Positions 1 through 9,439 of a stretch of DNA of 64,000 bases are shown here, piece by piece; position 1 is the first letter of the stretch; the number at the start of each line of letters is the position of its first letter. The stretch is from Acidobacteriota bacterium (lineage in GTDB: Bacteria; Acidobacteriota; Terriglobia; Bryobacterales; Bryobacteraceae). The position numbers and the translations under genes were made by a program. The notes under the pieces were generated by a model. It did no database searches. It was not told where the DNA came from and saw only the letters and a list, made by a program, of their open reading frames with translations. Where the stretch lies: the NCBI GenBank assembly GCA_016871155.1, contig VFZO01000004.1:1-64000 (forward strand), written 5' to 3'.

Positions 1-2246
1 AGATGGAGTAGGCCATGCCGAGCCGGGGAACGATGTTGTGCTGATTGGGCGCCGCGTACGGCGTGCCACCGTCCAACAGGTTGTTGAACTGGCCGCCGTC
101 GATCGCGGCGACACGGCCCTTGCCGGCGTCGGGGAACGACGAACCGGGAATTACGACGCCGTTAAACCGGTTGCCGGAAAGAACGTTGCCGGTTGCCCGG
201 TCGAGTACGGCGGCCTGTGCGGTGTTGTACTTGTCTGGCCGGAACATGGCGATATTGCCCCAGAGCGACTTCGCGTAACCGTTCATCCACGTGCCGCGGA
301 AGCCAAGTTCGAACTTCAACTTTTGATTCACGCGCCAGGAGTCTTGTCCAAAATACTCGAACATGTGGCTTCGGTAAGGCGTGTAAGCGCGCGGACCGAT
401 TTCGGCGTACGCCGAGAAGAGGCCGAGCGCTGCGTTGGTCAAGCCGGTGCCGGTGCCGGGCGCGCCGCCAGGCCGAACGTCGTTGAATTCGAAACGGCCG
501 TTCTGGTTGTTGGTGCCGCCGGGAACGCCCGAAACGTTGATCTGGTCGAAGTCGTTCTGGCCCGAGCGCTCCCAGATGCCTCCAAACTTAAACGTGTGGT
601 TGCCGGAGATCTTGGTGAAGTTATTCGAGATGTTGTAGATCGGACCCGACGAACTGGCCGGGTAGGGACCGCCGTCGATGCCGCCGACGTTCGGAATGAC
701 GATCGTCGGGATTTTGTCGAAGATCTCCTTGCGTTGCGGGAAGATGTACGGATAGTTGATGCCCGAACGGCTACGGAGGTAGCGTTCGCCGGTGCGGTCG
801 ATGCCGATCTTGACCACGTCGTTCGACGCGGCAACGAGGAATTCGTTAATCATCGTCGGCCCGAGGGTCCAGGTGTGAGCAAGGCTGGCCGTCTTGTTCG
901 GACGCGACCAATCGGTGATGGCGTAGTCGAAACCGCCGCGGAAGGTGTCGAGCGCGGTGTAGGTGTAGACGCTGCCACGGAAGCGGAAGACCTGATTCTG
1001 GGTTGGATTGTAATCGACCGAATAGGTGTCTTTACGCTGATTCTGCCAGCCACCACGCTGCTGGAAGAAATTGTTATTGCCGAAGCTGCCATTCGGCTGT
1101 GGATAGGTGCGCAGGAAAGCGATTCCGTTGGCGCTGAGCCGATTGGTGGGAATAATGTTGCCTGGGAACGGTGTGCCGCTTTGCGGATCGTTGATGATAC
1201 GCGGAGCGTTGTAGTAGATACTTGGCGCTAGCAGTTCGCTGAAATTACCCGTTCGCATCAAGGCCGTCGGAACGCGCTGCGACGAGGTGTCGACAAACCG
1301 GCGGCGAACGTACTCCTGTGCAAAGAGGAAGAACAGTTTTTCGCGGTTCTTGTTGAACTTGCCAGGTATCGTAACGGGCCCGCTGAGGTTGTAACCGAAC
1401 TGGTTGAACCTGAGGGCAGGTCTACGGTTGCCGATCACATTGTTGCCCCAGCTATTTGCATCGAGGGCGTTGTTGCGGAAGTACTCGTAGAAAGACCCGT
1501 GGAAGTCCTTGCCGCCGGACCGGGTGACGATGCGGATCTGGCCACCGCCCGAACGGCCATATTCGGCCGAGTAGTTGGCGGTCAAGACCTGCACTTCCTG
1601 AACGGTGTCGGCGTCGGCAGTGCCGACCGACGTTCCGTTCGCGCGAGTACGCACACCGACGGCGCCGTCAAAGGTAATCAATTGATCCTGCGAGCGGCCG
1701 CCGTTGATGCTGAATCCGCCCGAATCGAGACCGTAGCTAAAGCCGGTCATGGGCGAACCGCGGCGGACACCGGGCTTCAACATGGCAAGGAACAGCGGGT
1801 TGCGGCCGTTGAGCGCCAGGTTTTGAATCTGTTGTTGTTCGACCGTCTTGCCGACCGCGGCCGACTCGGTGTTGAGTTGCGCGATGTTGGCTTCGACGTT
1901 GACGACTTCCGTCACCGCGCCGACGGCGAGTTCGAAGTTGACGGCGAGCGGAAGGCCGGCGTCGAGCTTGTTCCGAGTGCGGGAGGCTTTCTTGAAGCCG
2001 GCGGCTTGGACCGACACCGTGTAATAGCCGGGCGAAATATTGGGAACCGTGAAGAATCCGGAATCGTTGGTTGTGGCTTGGCGCTCGAACGAGGTATCCT
2101 CGTTGCGAACCGTGACTTTGGCGTTGTTGACAACAGCGCCGCTGGGATCTTTAACGACGCCAGAGATGGCGGCGTTGTCCGACTGTGCGAACAATCCAAG
2201 CGACCCTAGGAGCAACAGGGCTCCTACCCTACAGACTTGGTGCATT
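1..2246 (-). CDS. TonB-dependent receptor, carboxypeptidase-regulatory type (3' end outside window)
   Basis: About 748 residues are visible and the frame is open to the window edge, so the C-terminal barrel is missing. The start ATG at 2246 gives a signal peptide (MHQVCRVGALLLLGSLGLFAQ) followed by a carboxypeptidase-regulatory/Cna-B-like domain (roughly residues 25-110, with the pattern GVVKDPSGAVVNNAKVTV) and a plug-like segment containing the NGRNPLFLAMLKPGV motif typical of acidobacterial receptors. Later aromatic-rich stretches fit outer-membrane beta strands. An AGGAG ribosome site precedes the start behind a hairpin. These proteins probably sit in the outer membrane and take up or bind polymers; the ligand is unknown. 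It is divergent from the ABC ATPase gene. Confidence 0.93.
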
Positions 2247-2261
2247 CTGATTTTTCTCCTG

Positions 2262-2279
2262 AAGCCTCGAAAGGCTTCC
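2262..2279 (-). promoter_or_regulatory. Hairpin with TTCG loop beside the receptor ribosome site
   Basis: Perfect 7-base arms (GAAGCCT / AGGCTTC) enclose a 4-base loop that reads TTCG on the minus strand. The hairpin ends directly before the AGGAG ribosome site of the receptor gene starting at 2246, so it would lie in the 5' leader. UUCG loops are often very stable. A role in translation control or mRNA stability is inference. Confidence 0.45.
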
Positions 2280-2308
2280 TCCCAGTATACGAGACTAAAT
2301 ACCTAGAC

Positions 2309-3097
2309 ATGAGTACAGATCAAACCTTCGTCGAATGGCGAAATGTAACCGTCTGCCGCGACGAGATCGTTGCGCTGGACGGAATCAACTTGGCTATCCA
2401 TCACGGTGAGAACGTGGCGATCCTGGGGCCGAACGGCTCGGGGAAGTCGACACTCATCAAGACGATCACGCGCGAGTGCTACACGCGCTGGCCTCCGCCG
2501 CGCTGCGAAATGAAGATTCTCGGCCAGCAGATCTGGAACATTTGGGAGCTGCGCAGTTGGATGGGGATCGTGACCAACGATCTCGTCGCGCAATGCACGC
2601 AGCCGTATTCGGTCTTTGAAACCGTGCTCAGCGGGTTTCATTCGAGCATCGGCATCTGGCCCTACCATCCGGTGACAGCGGAGATGGAAACCAAGGCCGA
2701 GGAGTTGATCGACTTCCTGGACCTCCGTCCGCTGCGGGACCGGTTGATGACGGAGATGTCCTCGGGCGAGGTCCGCCGCGCCGTCATCGCCCGCGCGCTG
2801 GCGCATTCGCCGAAGGCGCTGCTGCTGGACGAACCGTCGAATTCCCTGGATATCCGCGCCATGGCCGAACTGCGCGAGTCCATGCGGAAACTGGCGCAAA
2901 ACGGCGTGGCGATCATCCTGGTCACCCATCACCTGCCCGACATCATTCCGGAGATCGATCGCGTGATCTGCCTCCGCGACGGCACGTTGTACAGCGATGG
3001 GCCAAAAGCGGAACAGCTCACCGAGGCAAAGCTCGGTGAGCTGTTCCGGACTCCTGTGAGACTCACCGTCGAAGACGGCTACTATCACATGTGGTAA
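2309..3097 (+). CDS. ABC transporter ATP-binding protein, ModF/PhrA-like
   Basis: A stand-alone 262-residue ATPase of the ABC superfamily. Visible motifs in order are Walker A (GPNGSGKST, near residue 45), a degenerate signature (MSSGEVRRAVIARAL in place of LSGGQ), Walker B followed by the D-loop (LLLDEPSNSLD) and the H-loop histidine (LVTHH). The pattern resembles the COG1119 group (ModF/PhrA-like). I chose ATG 2309; the frame extends upstream to 2237, but those residues look non-coding. No permease or binding protein is nearby, so the substrate, or even a transport role, is open. The stop codon abuts the stop of the convergent receptor gene with no gap, and a 17-base inverted repeat lies within the last 90 bases. 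Confidence 0.88.
   Translation: MSTDQTFVEWRNVTVCRDEIVALDGINLAIHHGENVAILGPNGSGKSTLIKTITRECYTRWPPPRCEMKILGQQIWNIWELRSWMGIVTNDLVAQCTQPYSVFETVLSGFHSSIGIWPYHPVTAEMETKAEELIDFLDLRPLRDRLMTEMSSGEVRRAVIARALAHSPKALLLDEPSNSLDIRAMAELRESMRKLAQNGVAIILVTHHLPDIIPEIDRVICLRDGTLYSDGPKAEQLTEAKLGELFRTPVRLTVEDGYYHMW
3009..3048. repeat. Perfect 17-base inverted repeat inside a gene end
   Basis: Arms at 3009-3025 and 3032-3048 are exact reverse complements (CGGAACAGCTCACCGAG and its complement), separated by a 6-base loop. The repeat is inside the coding region of the ABC ATPase (residues LTEAKLGELF and neighbours) and 50 bases past the stop of the convergent receptor gene. There is no intergenic space for an ordinary terminator here, so it may serve as one for the receptor transcript. 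No run of T follows on either strand. Confidence 0.6.
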
Positions 3098-6000
3098 TCA
3101 GAACGACAGGCGCAGCGCGAACTGCATCTGCCGCGGCGTGCCGACAATGGAGCGGATAGTACCCGCCGCCGGATTGCCGACCGCCGTGTTCGGCAGGTCG
3201 AACTGCGCGTGGTTGAACACGTTGAACATCTCCGTGCGGAACTGGAGCTTGAACCTTTCGGTGAGCATGAAGTTCTTGAACACCGAGTAGTCGAAGTTCA
3301 CGCGGCCCGGCCCATAGAGCGGGTTGCGCGCGCCGTTGCCGAAGGTGAACTGCGCCGGGGTTCCCCAAGCCGCGCCGGAGGCCGCGGTGCCGAGCGAGGT
3401 GTCGAACCAACGATCGATCGTGGGGTTGGAGACCGTGCCGTCCTTGAACCGGTCCGGCCGGCTGCCGCCGGCGTTCGAGACGGAGTTGGCCAGAACCGGA
3501 GTGAAGGGCAGGCCGGTTTGGAAGGTGGCGATGAGGTTCATGTCCCATCCGCCGGCGATCAGGTCGGCCGCGCGGCTCATGCCGCCGCCGAGCTTCCGGC
3601 CTTTGCCGACCGGGAGTTCGTAGTTCATCGAGTGGACGAAACGATGCCGCATGTCGAAGCCGGAGCTGCCGCGATCGTTGCGCCGGAAACGGCGGTCCTG
3701 CGGAATGGGACCGTTGTCGCCGCCGCCAAACTGGTTGGCGACGTCGTCGATGGAGTGGGCCCAGGTGTAGGCGCTCAGGAAGCCGATTCCGTTGGCGAAC
3801 CGGCGTTCGATGGTCGATTGCAGCGAGTGATAGGCGGCGAGACCGTCGCTGACGTTAAACGTCGCTCCAATCACGCCCGGCGCGATGAAGCGCAGCGGCC
3901 GGCGCTGGGCCGGCGGCGCTGCGCCGGGTTCGGGCTGGTTGAAGTCGAAGGAGGTCTCTAGGCGGCGGCCCATGTTGCCGACGTAGGCGACCTTGAAAAC
4001 GAGATCCTTGGGCAGGCTCTGCTGGATTTGCAAGTTGTACTGCTGCGCGATGCCGTTGCGGAAGCGAGGGTCGATCGCGAGCATGCCGCCGACTGGGTTA
4101 TTGGCGACCACATTCGGATCGAGGTTCGGGATCGGGTCCAGGCCTTGCGTCACACGGCGCGGGTTGGCCACGAACTGATTGATATCGACCGTGCTGATGG
4201 GCCCGAAGGGCAACTGGCGGTGGCGGCGCATGAGGACGCTTTCGCTGCCGGCCGGGTTGTAGAAGATGCCGGCGCCGCCGCGGAGGACGGTGCCCGGCCG
4301 GAGCCGGTAGGCGAAACCGAAGCGGGGCGCCCAGTTGTTCTTGTCCGATACAACGCCGGTGGCCGAATCGGTATTGAAACCGGCGATAAGCAGTTTGCCG
4401 GTGACGACGTCGAAGTTGGTCCACTTGTTGTTGATTTCGCGCGTAGGAGTGTCGACCTCGTAGCGCAATCCGGCGTTGAGCGTCAACTTGTCGGTGACGC
4501 GCCAGTCGTCCTGCACGTAGAAATTCCATTCCCACTGGAGGATGCGGGGTTCGAACAGGGTGAAGTCCTGTTCGATGAAGCTGGCGGTGCCAAGCAGCAA
4601 CGCCGCCATCGCGTCGCCGGTGGCGGCGGCGTTGTTGGGGTTGTCGGTGAAGGTGCGGCCAAAGTTAAAGCGGCCATTGCCGCGGTTGGTCTGGTATTGC
4701 GTCAACCGGCGCTGGCGCCAGTCGGTGCCGTACTTGATGGTGTGTTTGCCGCGCAGATTGGTGAAGGCGAAGGCGGGATTGATCGTGTCCTCAAAACGGA
4801 TAATCGGGAGGGAACGCGTCTGGCCGATACCGGTGTAGCCGGCCGGGCTGAAGATGGGCAGACCGTCGGAATTGGGCCCCTGGTTGGCACGGGCGACGCC
4901 CAGTTTCTCGCCGAGCTTTGCGCCGGGCGCCGCGCCCTCCTGGAGGAAGACGAGATCGAAGCGGTTGAAGCCGAGCTTGGCTTCCATGACGAAGGTGGGC
5001 TTCCAGGTACGCACCCAGTTGATCACGCTGTGAAAAGCCTTCAGCGAAGAGTCGCCGGCGAACGTGTCTTCGTTGCCGAGTCCAAACTTCCCGTCGAGGC
5101 CCGGGATCGTCGAATTCACAAAGGTTGAGGGCCGGGTGGTGACCGTATTCTGCTGCGAGTAACGCGCGAACAGGTTGTTCTTCTCGTTGAGATTCCAATC
5201 GACGCGGCCATCGATTTGGTTCCATCGCTGCTTTTCCTTGGGCGACGAAGTGTGGTTATTCACGATGCCGGGGCGCGTGGGCTGCGGATACGCCTGAATC
5301 ATCCGGCCCATGACGGGGTCGAAGCGATTCGTGGGAATGGTGCGTCCCGGGAACGGATCGCGCGTAAAGCCGGAAGCGGTACCGGGAGCGGCGCGGAGCG
5401 TGTTCGGATCGAAGATGTCTCGCACTTCCGAGTAGTTGCCGGTGCGCATGAGCGGGGTGGGGACGCTATTGACGAATGCCCGCTCCTGCCGGCGCTGGAA
5501 GCCTTCATAGTTGGTGAAGAAGAAGACTTTGTCCTTGACGATTTTGCCGCCGAAGCTGGCACCGAACTGGTTCTGGCGCAGGGTCGGCTTGTTGGGCAGG
5601 AAGAAGTTGCGGGCGTCGGTCTTGTCGTTCCGGATGAACTCGTACGCGCTGCCGTGCCATTCGTTGGAGCCGGATTTGGAGATGACATTCACCGTGGCGC
5701 CGGAGTTGCGGCCTTGATCGGCGCTAAACAGGCTGGTTTGAATCTTGAACTCGCGGACGGCCTCGACGGAAGGACGAAGGACGATGGAGAGCGTTAGGCG
5801 TTCGTTGTTGTCGATCCCGTCGAACAGGAAGTTGTTCGAACCCTCGCGGTTGCCGTTGGCGAAGATCTCGCTGCCGGGCCGCAGATCGTCGGGCCGCGTG
5901 CCGCTCATGATCGTGCCGCGCGCGCCGAAGCCCACGCCGGTCACGCCCGGTCCAAGCGTCGCAAGCTGCACAAAGTTCCGGCCGTTCAGCGGGAGTTCCG

Positions 6001-6421
6001 CTACGGCCTTCTGCTCAATCACCTGGCCGATGGCCGAGTTGTCGCTCTCCAACAGCGGCGCCGAGGCTTTGACCTCGACAGTTTCGGTCACGGCGCCAAC
6101 TTCGAGTTGAAAATCGAAGCGCGCCGTCTGGTTGACTTCGAGCGAAACGCTCTCTTGCACGGCCTGGCGGAACCCCTGCTTCTGCACACTGACTTTGTAG
6201 CGGCCAGGCGGCAGCAGCGGCAAGGTGTAGAGGCCGCCTTCGTCGGCGGTGACCTCACGCGCAATCTGGGTGTCGAGATTTAACGCCGTGATTTTGGCGC
6301 CCGATGCGCCGGCGCCGGACTTATCGGAAACCAAACCGGTGATAGTTGCAAAGTTTTGCGCTTGCAACGGGGCAATGAGCAGCAACGCGAAGGTCGCGAG
6401 AAATCTGAAGTTCCTGAGCAT
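3098..6421 (-). CDS. TonB-dependent receptor, carboxypeptidase-regulatory type
   Basis: A 1107-residue outer-membrane receptor-like protein. From the ATG at 6421 it has a clear signal peptide (MLRNFRFLATFALLLIAPLQAQ), a carboxypeptidase-regulatory domain at about residues 25-110 (ITGLVSDKSGAGASGAKITA), a plug-like region with the LPLNGRNFVQLATLGPGV motif, and a long beta-barrel region ending in a terminal phenylalanine (FALRLSF), as expected for outer-membrane insertion. A start six codons upstream (6439) is possible but spoils the signal peptide. It is divergent from mutL with only 37 bases between starts, and convergent with the ABC ATPase. The ligand cannot be read from the sequence. Confidence 0.95.
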   Translation of the reverse strand: MLRNFRFLATFALLLIAPLQAQNFATITGLVSDKSGAGASGAKITALNLDTQIAREVTADEGGLYTLPLLPPGRYKVSVQKQGFRQAVQESVSLEVNQTARFDFQLEVGAVTETVEVKASAPLLESDNSAIGQVIEQKAVAELPLNGRNFVQLATLGPGVTGVGFGARGTIMSGTRPDDLRPGSEIFANGNREGSNNFLFDGIDNNERLTLSIVLRPSVEAVREFKIQTSLFSADQGRNSGATVNVISKSGSNEWHGSAYEFIRNDKTDARNFFLPNKPTLRQNQFGASFGGKIVKDKVFFFTNYEGFQRRQERAFVNSVPTPLMRTGNYSEVRDIFDPNTLRAAPGTASGFTRDPFPGRTIPTNRFDPVMGRMIQAYPQPTRPGIVNNHTSSPKEKQRWNQIDGRVDWNLNEKNNLFARYSQQNTVTTRPSTFVNSTIPGLDGKFGLGNEDTFAGDSSLKAFHSVINWVRTWKPTFVMEAKLGFNRFDLVFLQEGAAPGAKLGEKLGVARANQGPNSDGLPIFSPAGYTGIGQTRSLPIIRFEDTINPAFAFTNLRGKHTIKYGTDWRQRRLTQYQTNRGNGRFNFGRTFTDNPNNAAATGDAMAALLLGTASFIEQDFTLFEPRILQWEWNFYVQDDWRVTDKLTLNAGLRYEVDTPTREINNKWTNFDVVTGKLLIAGFNTDSATGVVSDKNNWAPRFGFAYRLRPGTVLRGGAGIFYNPAGSESVLMRRHRQLPFGPISTVDINQFVANPRRVTQGLDPIPNLDPNVVANNPVGGMLAIDPRFRNGIAQQYNLQIQQSLPKDLVFKVAYVGNMGRRLETSFDFNQPEPGAAPPAQRRPLRFIAPGVIGATFNVSDGLAAYHSLQSTIERRFANGIGFLSAYTWAHSIDDVANQFGGGDNGPIPQDRRFRRNDRGSSGFDMRHRFVHSMNYELPVGKGRKLGGGMSRAADLIAGGWDMNLIATFQTGLPFTPVLANSVSNAGGSRPDRFKDGTVSNPTIDRWFDTSLGTAASGAAWGTPAQFTFGNGARNPLYGPGRVNFDYSVFKNFMLTERFKLQFRTEMFNVFNHAQFDLPNTAVGNPAAGTIRSIVGTPRQMQFALRLSF

Positions 6422-6458
6422 TGGCCTTAATTTTACCACCCAAGTTACACTCGGATGA

Positions 6459-8372
6459 ATGGGCCGGATTCGCGTTCTCCCCGACGCCGTCGCAAATCAG
6501 ATCGCCGCCGGCGAGGTGGTGGAACGGCCCGCGTCGGTCGTCAAGGAACTGCTGGAGAACTCACTCGACGCCGGCGCCGCGGAGATTCGAATCGAAGTCG
6601 AGTCGGGCGGCCGGCGCCTGCTGCGTATCGCCGACGACGGCTGCGGGATGCTGCGCGACGATGCGATGCTGGCGTTTGAACGCCACGCCACGTCGAAACT
6701 CTCTAGCGTCAAAGACCTCTTTTCGATCGCCACACTCGGGTTCCGCGGCGAAGCGCTGCCGTCAATCGCCAGCGTTTCCCGGCTGACTCTCGAGACGCAC
6801 GCGGCCGAGGAGTCCACCGGCACGGTTGTCGAGATCCACGGCGGCAAGCTGATTCGCTGCGAAGAGGCGGCCCTGGCCAACGGAACGATCCTCACGGTCC
6901 GCGACCTATTCTTCAACGTACCGGCACGGAAGAAGTTCCTGCGTTCCGATCAAACCGAGCTGGCCCACGTGGCGTCGCTGGTGACGCACTACTCGCTGGC
7001 CCACCCGGACAAGGCCTTCGCGCTGCGCAGCGACAATCGCGAACTATTGAACGTAACGCCCGTGGAAACGCTGCGTGAACGGGTGTTTCAAGTCTTTGGC
7101 GATCAGACCCTGGAAGATCTGATCGACCTGGGCGGGCACGAGAAGGAGCTGCCGCTGCCGGAACCGGTGGACGGCGAGCGTTCGCGCGTCTTCCTGCTGC
7201 GCGGATTCGTCTCGCGCCCGCAGGTGCAGAAGTACAACCGCAACTCGATCTATCTGTTCGTCAACGGCCGGCTGATTCGCGACAAGCTGCTGCTGCACGC
7301 GCTGACGGCGGCCTATCACAACCTGATGCCTTCAGGCGCGTTTCCATTCGCGCTGCTGTTCTTAGATTGCGACGCCGAGGAGGTGGACGTGAACGTGCAC
7401 CCATCGAAGACCGAAGTGCGGTTCCGCCATGGAAGCTGGGTTCATGACTTCGTCCGCGACGCGATTCGCGACACGATCGTGCAGAGCCGCCCCGTGTCGT
7501 CGCTAGCGCTGCGCGCGGAGCCGCAGCCAGGGGCCCGGCTGCCATACTCCGAGTTCTCGCAACGCGTGGAGGACGCCGCCGTCCGGTTTTCCCTGCCCAT
7601 AGTTCGCGACGACGCACAGGGCGTGCAGGAGGCCGACCTGCCCATGTTTACGCTGCAAGCCGCGCCACCACCGCCGCAGCGGTTCGATTTTTCCGAACCC
7701 GCTCCGGCCGCGCCGAAATCTTCGAGGATCCCCGACACGCACTCGGCCATGCCGTCCGGTGTCGCGCTGGACAGTTTCGATTCGCTGGGCGCGTTGAAGG
7801 ACCTGCGGCCGCTGGGCCAGCTCCATGAGAGCTTCATCCTAGCGGCTGGCCGCGACGGCCTTTGGATCATCGATCAGCACGTGGCGCATGAACGGATTCT
7901 GTTCGAACAGGTGCTGCGCCAACGGGCCGCCGGCAGCGTGGAAAAGCAGCAACTGTTGCTGCCGATCGTCATAGAACTCACGGCGGCGCAGCAGATTCAA
8001 TACGCGGTAATCGCCGACGAACTCCGCCTATCCGGATTCGAGAGCGAGCCGTTTGGAAACCGGACGATTTCCATCGCGGCGGCACCGGCCGCCGTGGGCG
8101 CCGGCGAGATCGAGAAGATCCTGTTCGAGATTTTGGAGAACTCGGAAAAAGAACTTCGGGGCGCATCGCTCGATGAGGTGCGGCGAAACGTGTGCGCGAC
8201 GATCGCCTGCCGGGCCGCAATCAAGATCAACACCAAGCTGGATCAGCGAAAGATGGAGTGGCTTCTTGCCGAACTCGGGCAGTGCGAGCATCCGACCAAC
8301 TGCCCGCACGGCCGGCCGATCGCGCTTCGCTACTCCACGCGGGACATCCTGCGGGGATTTCATCGGATATAG
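6459..8372 (+). CDS. mutL: DNA mismatch repair protein MutL
   Basis: A 637-residue MutL that couples mismatch recognition by MutS to strand removal. The N-terminal GHKL ATPase domain shows VANQIAAGEVVERPASVVKE, the ENSLDAGA helix, DDGCGM and GFRGEALPSIASV. The C-terminal domain carries the nicking-endonuclease motifs: DQHVAHERILFE beginning at residue 472 (matching DQHA-x2-E-x4-E), CRAAIK, and CPHGRP near the end. This predicts an active endonuclease-type MutL, as in bacteria lacking MutH. A variable proline-rich linker (around residues 360-440) separates the domains. No mutS is seen in the window. The ribosome site is weak. Confidence 0.98.
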   Translation: MGRIRVLPDAVANQIAAGEVVERPASVVKELLENSLDAGAAEIRIEVESGGRRLLRIADDGCGMLRDDAMLAFERHATSKLSSVKDLFSIATLGFRGEALPSIASVSRLTLETHAAEESTGTVVEIHGGKLIRCEEAALANGTILTVRDLFFNVPARKKFLRSDQTELAHVASLVTHYSLAHPDKAFALRSDNRELLNVTPVETLRERVFQVFGDQTLEDLIDLGGHEKELPLPEPVDGERSRVFLLRGFVSRPQVQKYNRNSIYLFVNGRLIRDKLLLHALTAAYHNLMPSGAFPFALLFLDCDAEEVDVNVHPSKTEVRFRHGSWVHDFVRDAIRDTIVQSRPVSSLALRAEPQPGARLPYSEFSQRVEDAAVRFSLPIVRDDAQGVQEADLPMFTLQAAPPPPQRFDFSEPAPAAPKSSRIPDTHSAMPSGVALDSFDSLGALKDLRPLGQLHESFILAAGRDGLWIIDQHVAHERILFEQVLRQRAAGSVEKQQLLLPIVIELTAAQQIQYAVIADELRLSGFESEPFGNRTISIAAAPAAVGAGEIEKILFEILENSEKELRGASLDEVRRNVCATIACRAAIKINTKLDQRKMEWLLAELGQCEHPTNCPHGRPIALRYSTRDILRGFHRI

Positions 8373-8390
8373 TAGCGTCGAAGCGATCCT

Positions 8391-9404
8391 ATGAACCGCC
8401 GGAACTTCCTCCTATCCGCCTCCGCGCTGGCCGGCGCGAGCGACACGCCGGACTCGATCCTTGCAAAGGCCGTTGCCAGCGGCCAGTTGCGCGCCGCCGT
8501 GCTGCGCGTGGAGACGAAGGGCAAGGTCCACGAGCGCGCGTTCGGCGCAGCGAAGACCGATTCGCCCTTTCTGATCGCCTCCATTACCAAACCCATGACC
8601 GCGGCCGGCGTCATGGTGCTGGCCGACCGCGGTCAGTTGCGGCTGGAGGACCACGCGGCGAAGTATCTGCCTGGTTTGGACGGACGAATCACAATCCGGC
8701 ATCTGCTTTCGCACACATCCGGACTTCCGGACATGCTGCCGGACAACGAGGATCTGCGCAAACGCAACGCGCCGCTGAGCGGGTTCGTGGCCGGCGCCTT
8801 ACAGACGCCGCTGTTGTTTGATCCAGGCGTCAAGGTCAGCTATCAGAGCATGGGGATCCTGCTGGCCTCCGAGATTGTGCAGCGTATTACGAAGAAGCCG
8901 TTCCGGGATTTCCTCGCCAGCGAGATCTTTCAACCGCTCGGCATGGCACGGACCGCGCTGGGCATGGGCCGGTTCAGACCGGGAGAGGTGGTACCGAGCC
9001 AGGTGGAGCACGCCGACCCGAAGGGCGGTACTCTCGAAACCAAGCATTGGGATTGGAACAGCCCGTATTGGCGCAACCTTGGCGCGCCATGGGGCGGTGC
9101 GCACTCTACGGCGGCCGACATCGCCAAGTTCCTGCGCGCATTCCTGGCGCCGGCTGGGAAACCGCTGAAAGTGGAGACCGCGCGGCGGATGTTGACGGAC
9201 CAGACGGGCGGTAAGAAGCCCTCCTACGGCGTAGGCTGGGCGTTGCACCCCAAGCCGTTTGGCCATAGCGGTTCCACGGGAACGCTCTGCTGGGCCGATC
9301 CGGAGAAAGATACCGTGTTCGTGTTGCTGACTTCGCTGCCGGCGCGGGTTTCCAACAAGCTGGTAATCGATCCGGTTTCGAACGCCGTGCGAGGCGGATT
9401 ATAG
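8391..9404 (+). CDS. Beta-lactamase family serine hydrolase (class C-like fold)
   Basis: A 337-residue protein of the beta-lactamase/DD-peptidase superfamily. The nucleophile motif SITK has serine 64 and lysine 67. It is followed by the [10 protein letters not shown] stretch typical of this family, a Y-x-S version of the second motif (SYQSMG), and a late HSGSTG motif replacing KTG. The N-terminus has an arginine pair and a short hydrophobic run ([15 protein letters not shown]), so export is likely though the signal is short. The true substrate may be a peptide or ester rather than a beta-lactam. It begins 18 bases after mutL and heads a run of four plus-strand genes. Confidence 0.9.
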   Translation: MNRRNFLLSASALAGASDTPDSILAKAVASGQLRAAVLRVETKGKVHERAFGAAKTDSPFLIASITKPMTAAGVMVLADRGQLRLEDHAAKYLPGLDGRITIRHLLSHTSGLPDMLPDNEDLRKRNAPLSGFVAGALQTPLLFDPGVKVSYQSMGILLASEIVQRITKKPFRDFLASEIFQPLGMARTALGMGRFRPGEVVPSQVEHADPKGGTLETKHWDWNSPYWRNLGAPWGGAHSTAADIAKFLRAFLAPAGKPLKVETARRMLTDQTGGKKPSYGVGWALHPKPFGHSGSTGTLCWADPEKDTVFVLLTSLPARVSNKLVIDPVSNAVRGGL

Positions 9405-9439
9405 GATTGGAGGAGGGCTATAATGGCCTTCCATTCAAG

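Noticed and set aside
38-1231. 397-codon plus-strand open frame
   Set aside because: It is antisense to the first receptor gene, whose translation is clearly receptor-like; the plus-strand product has no recognisable motif.
4028-5128. 366-codon plus-strand open frame
   Set aside because: Antisense to the receptor at 3098-6421; long antisense frames are expected at this GC content.
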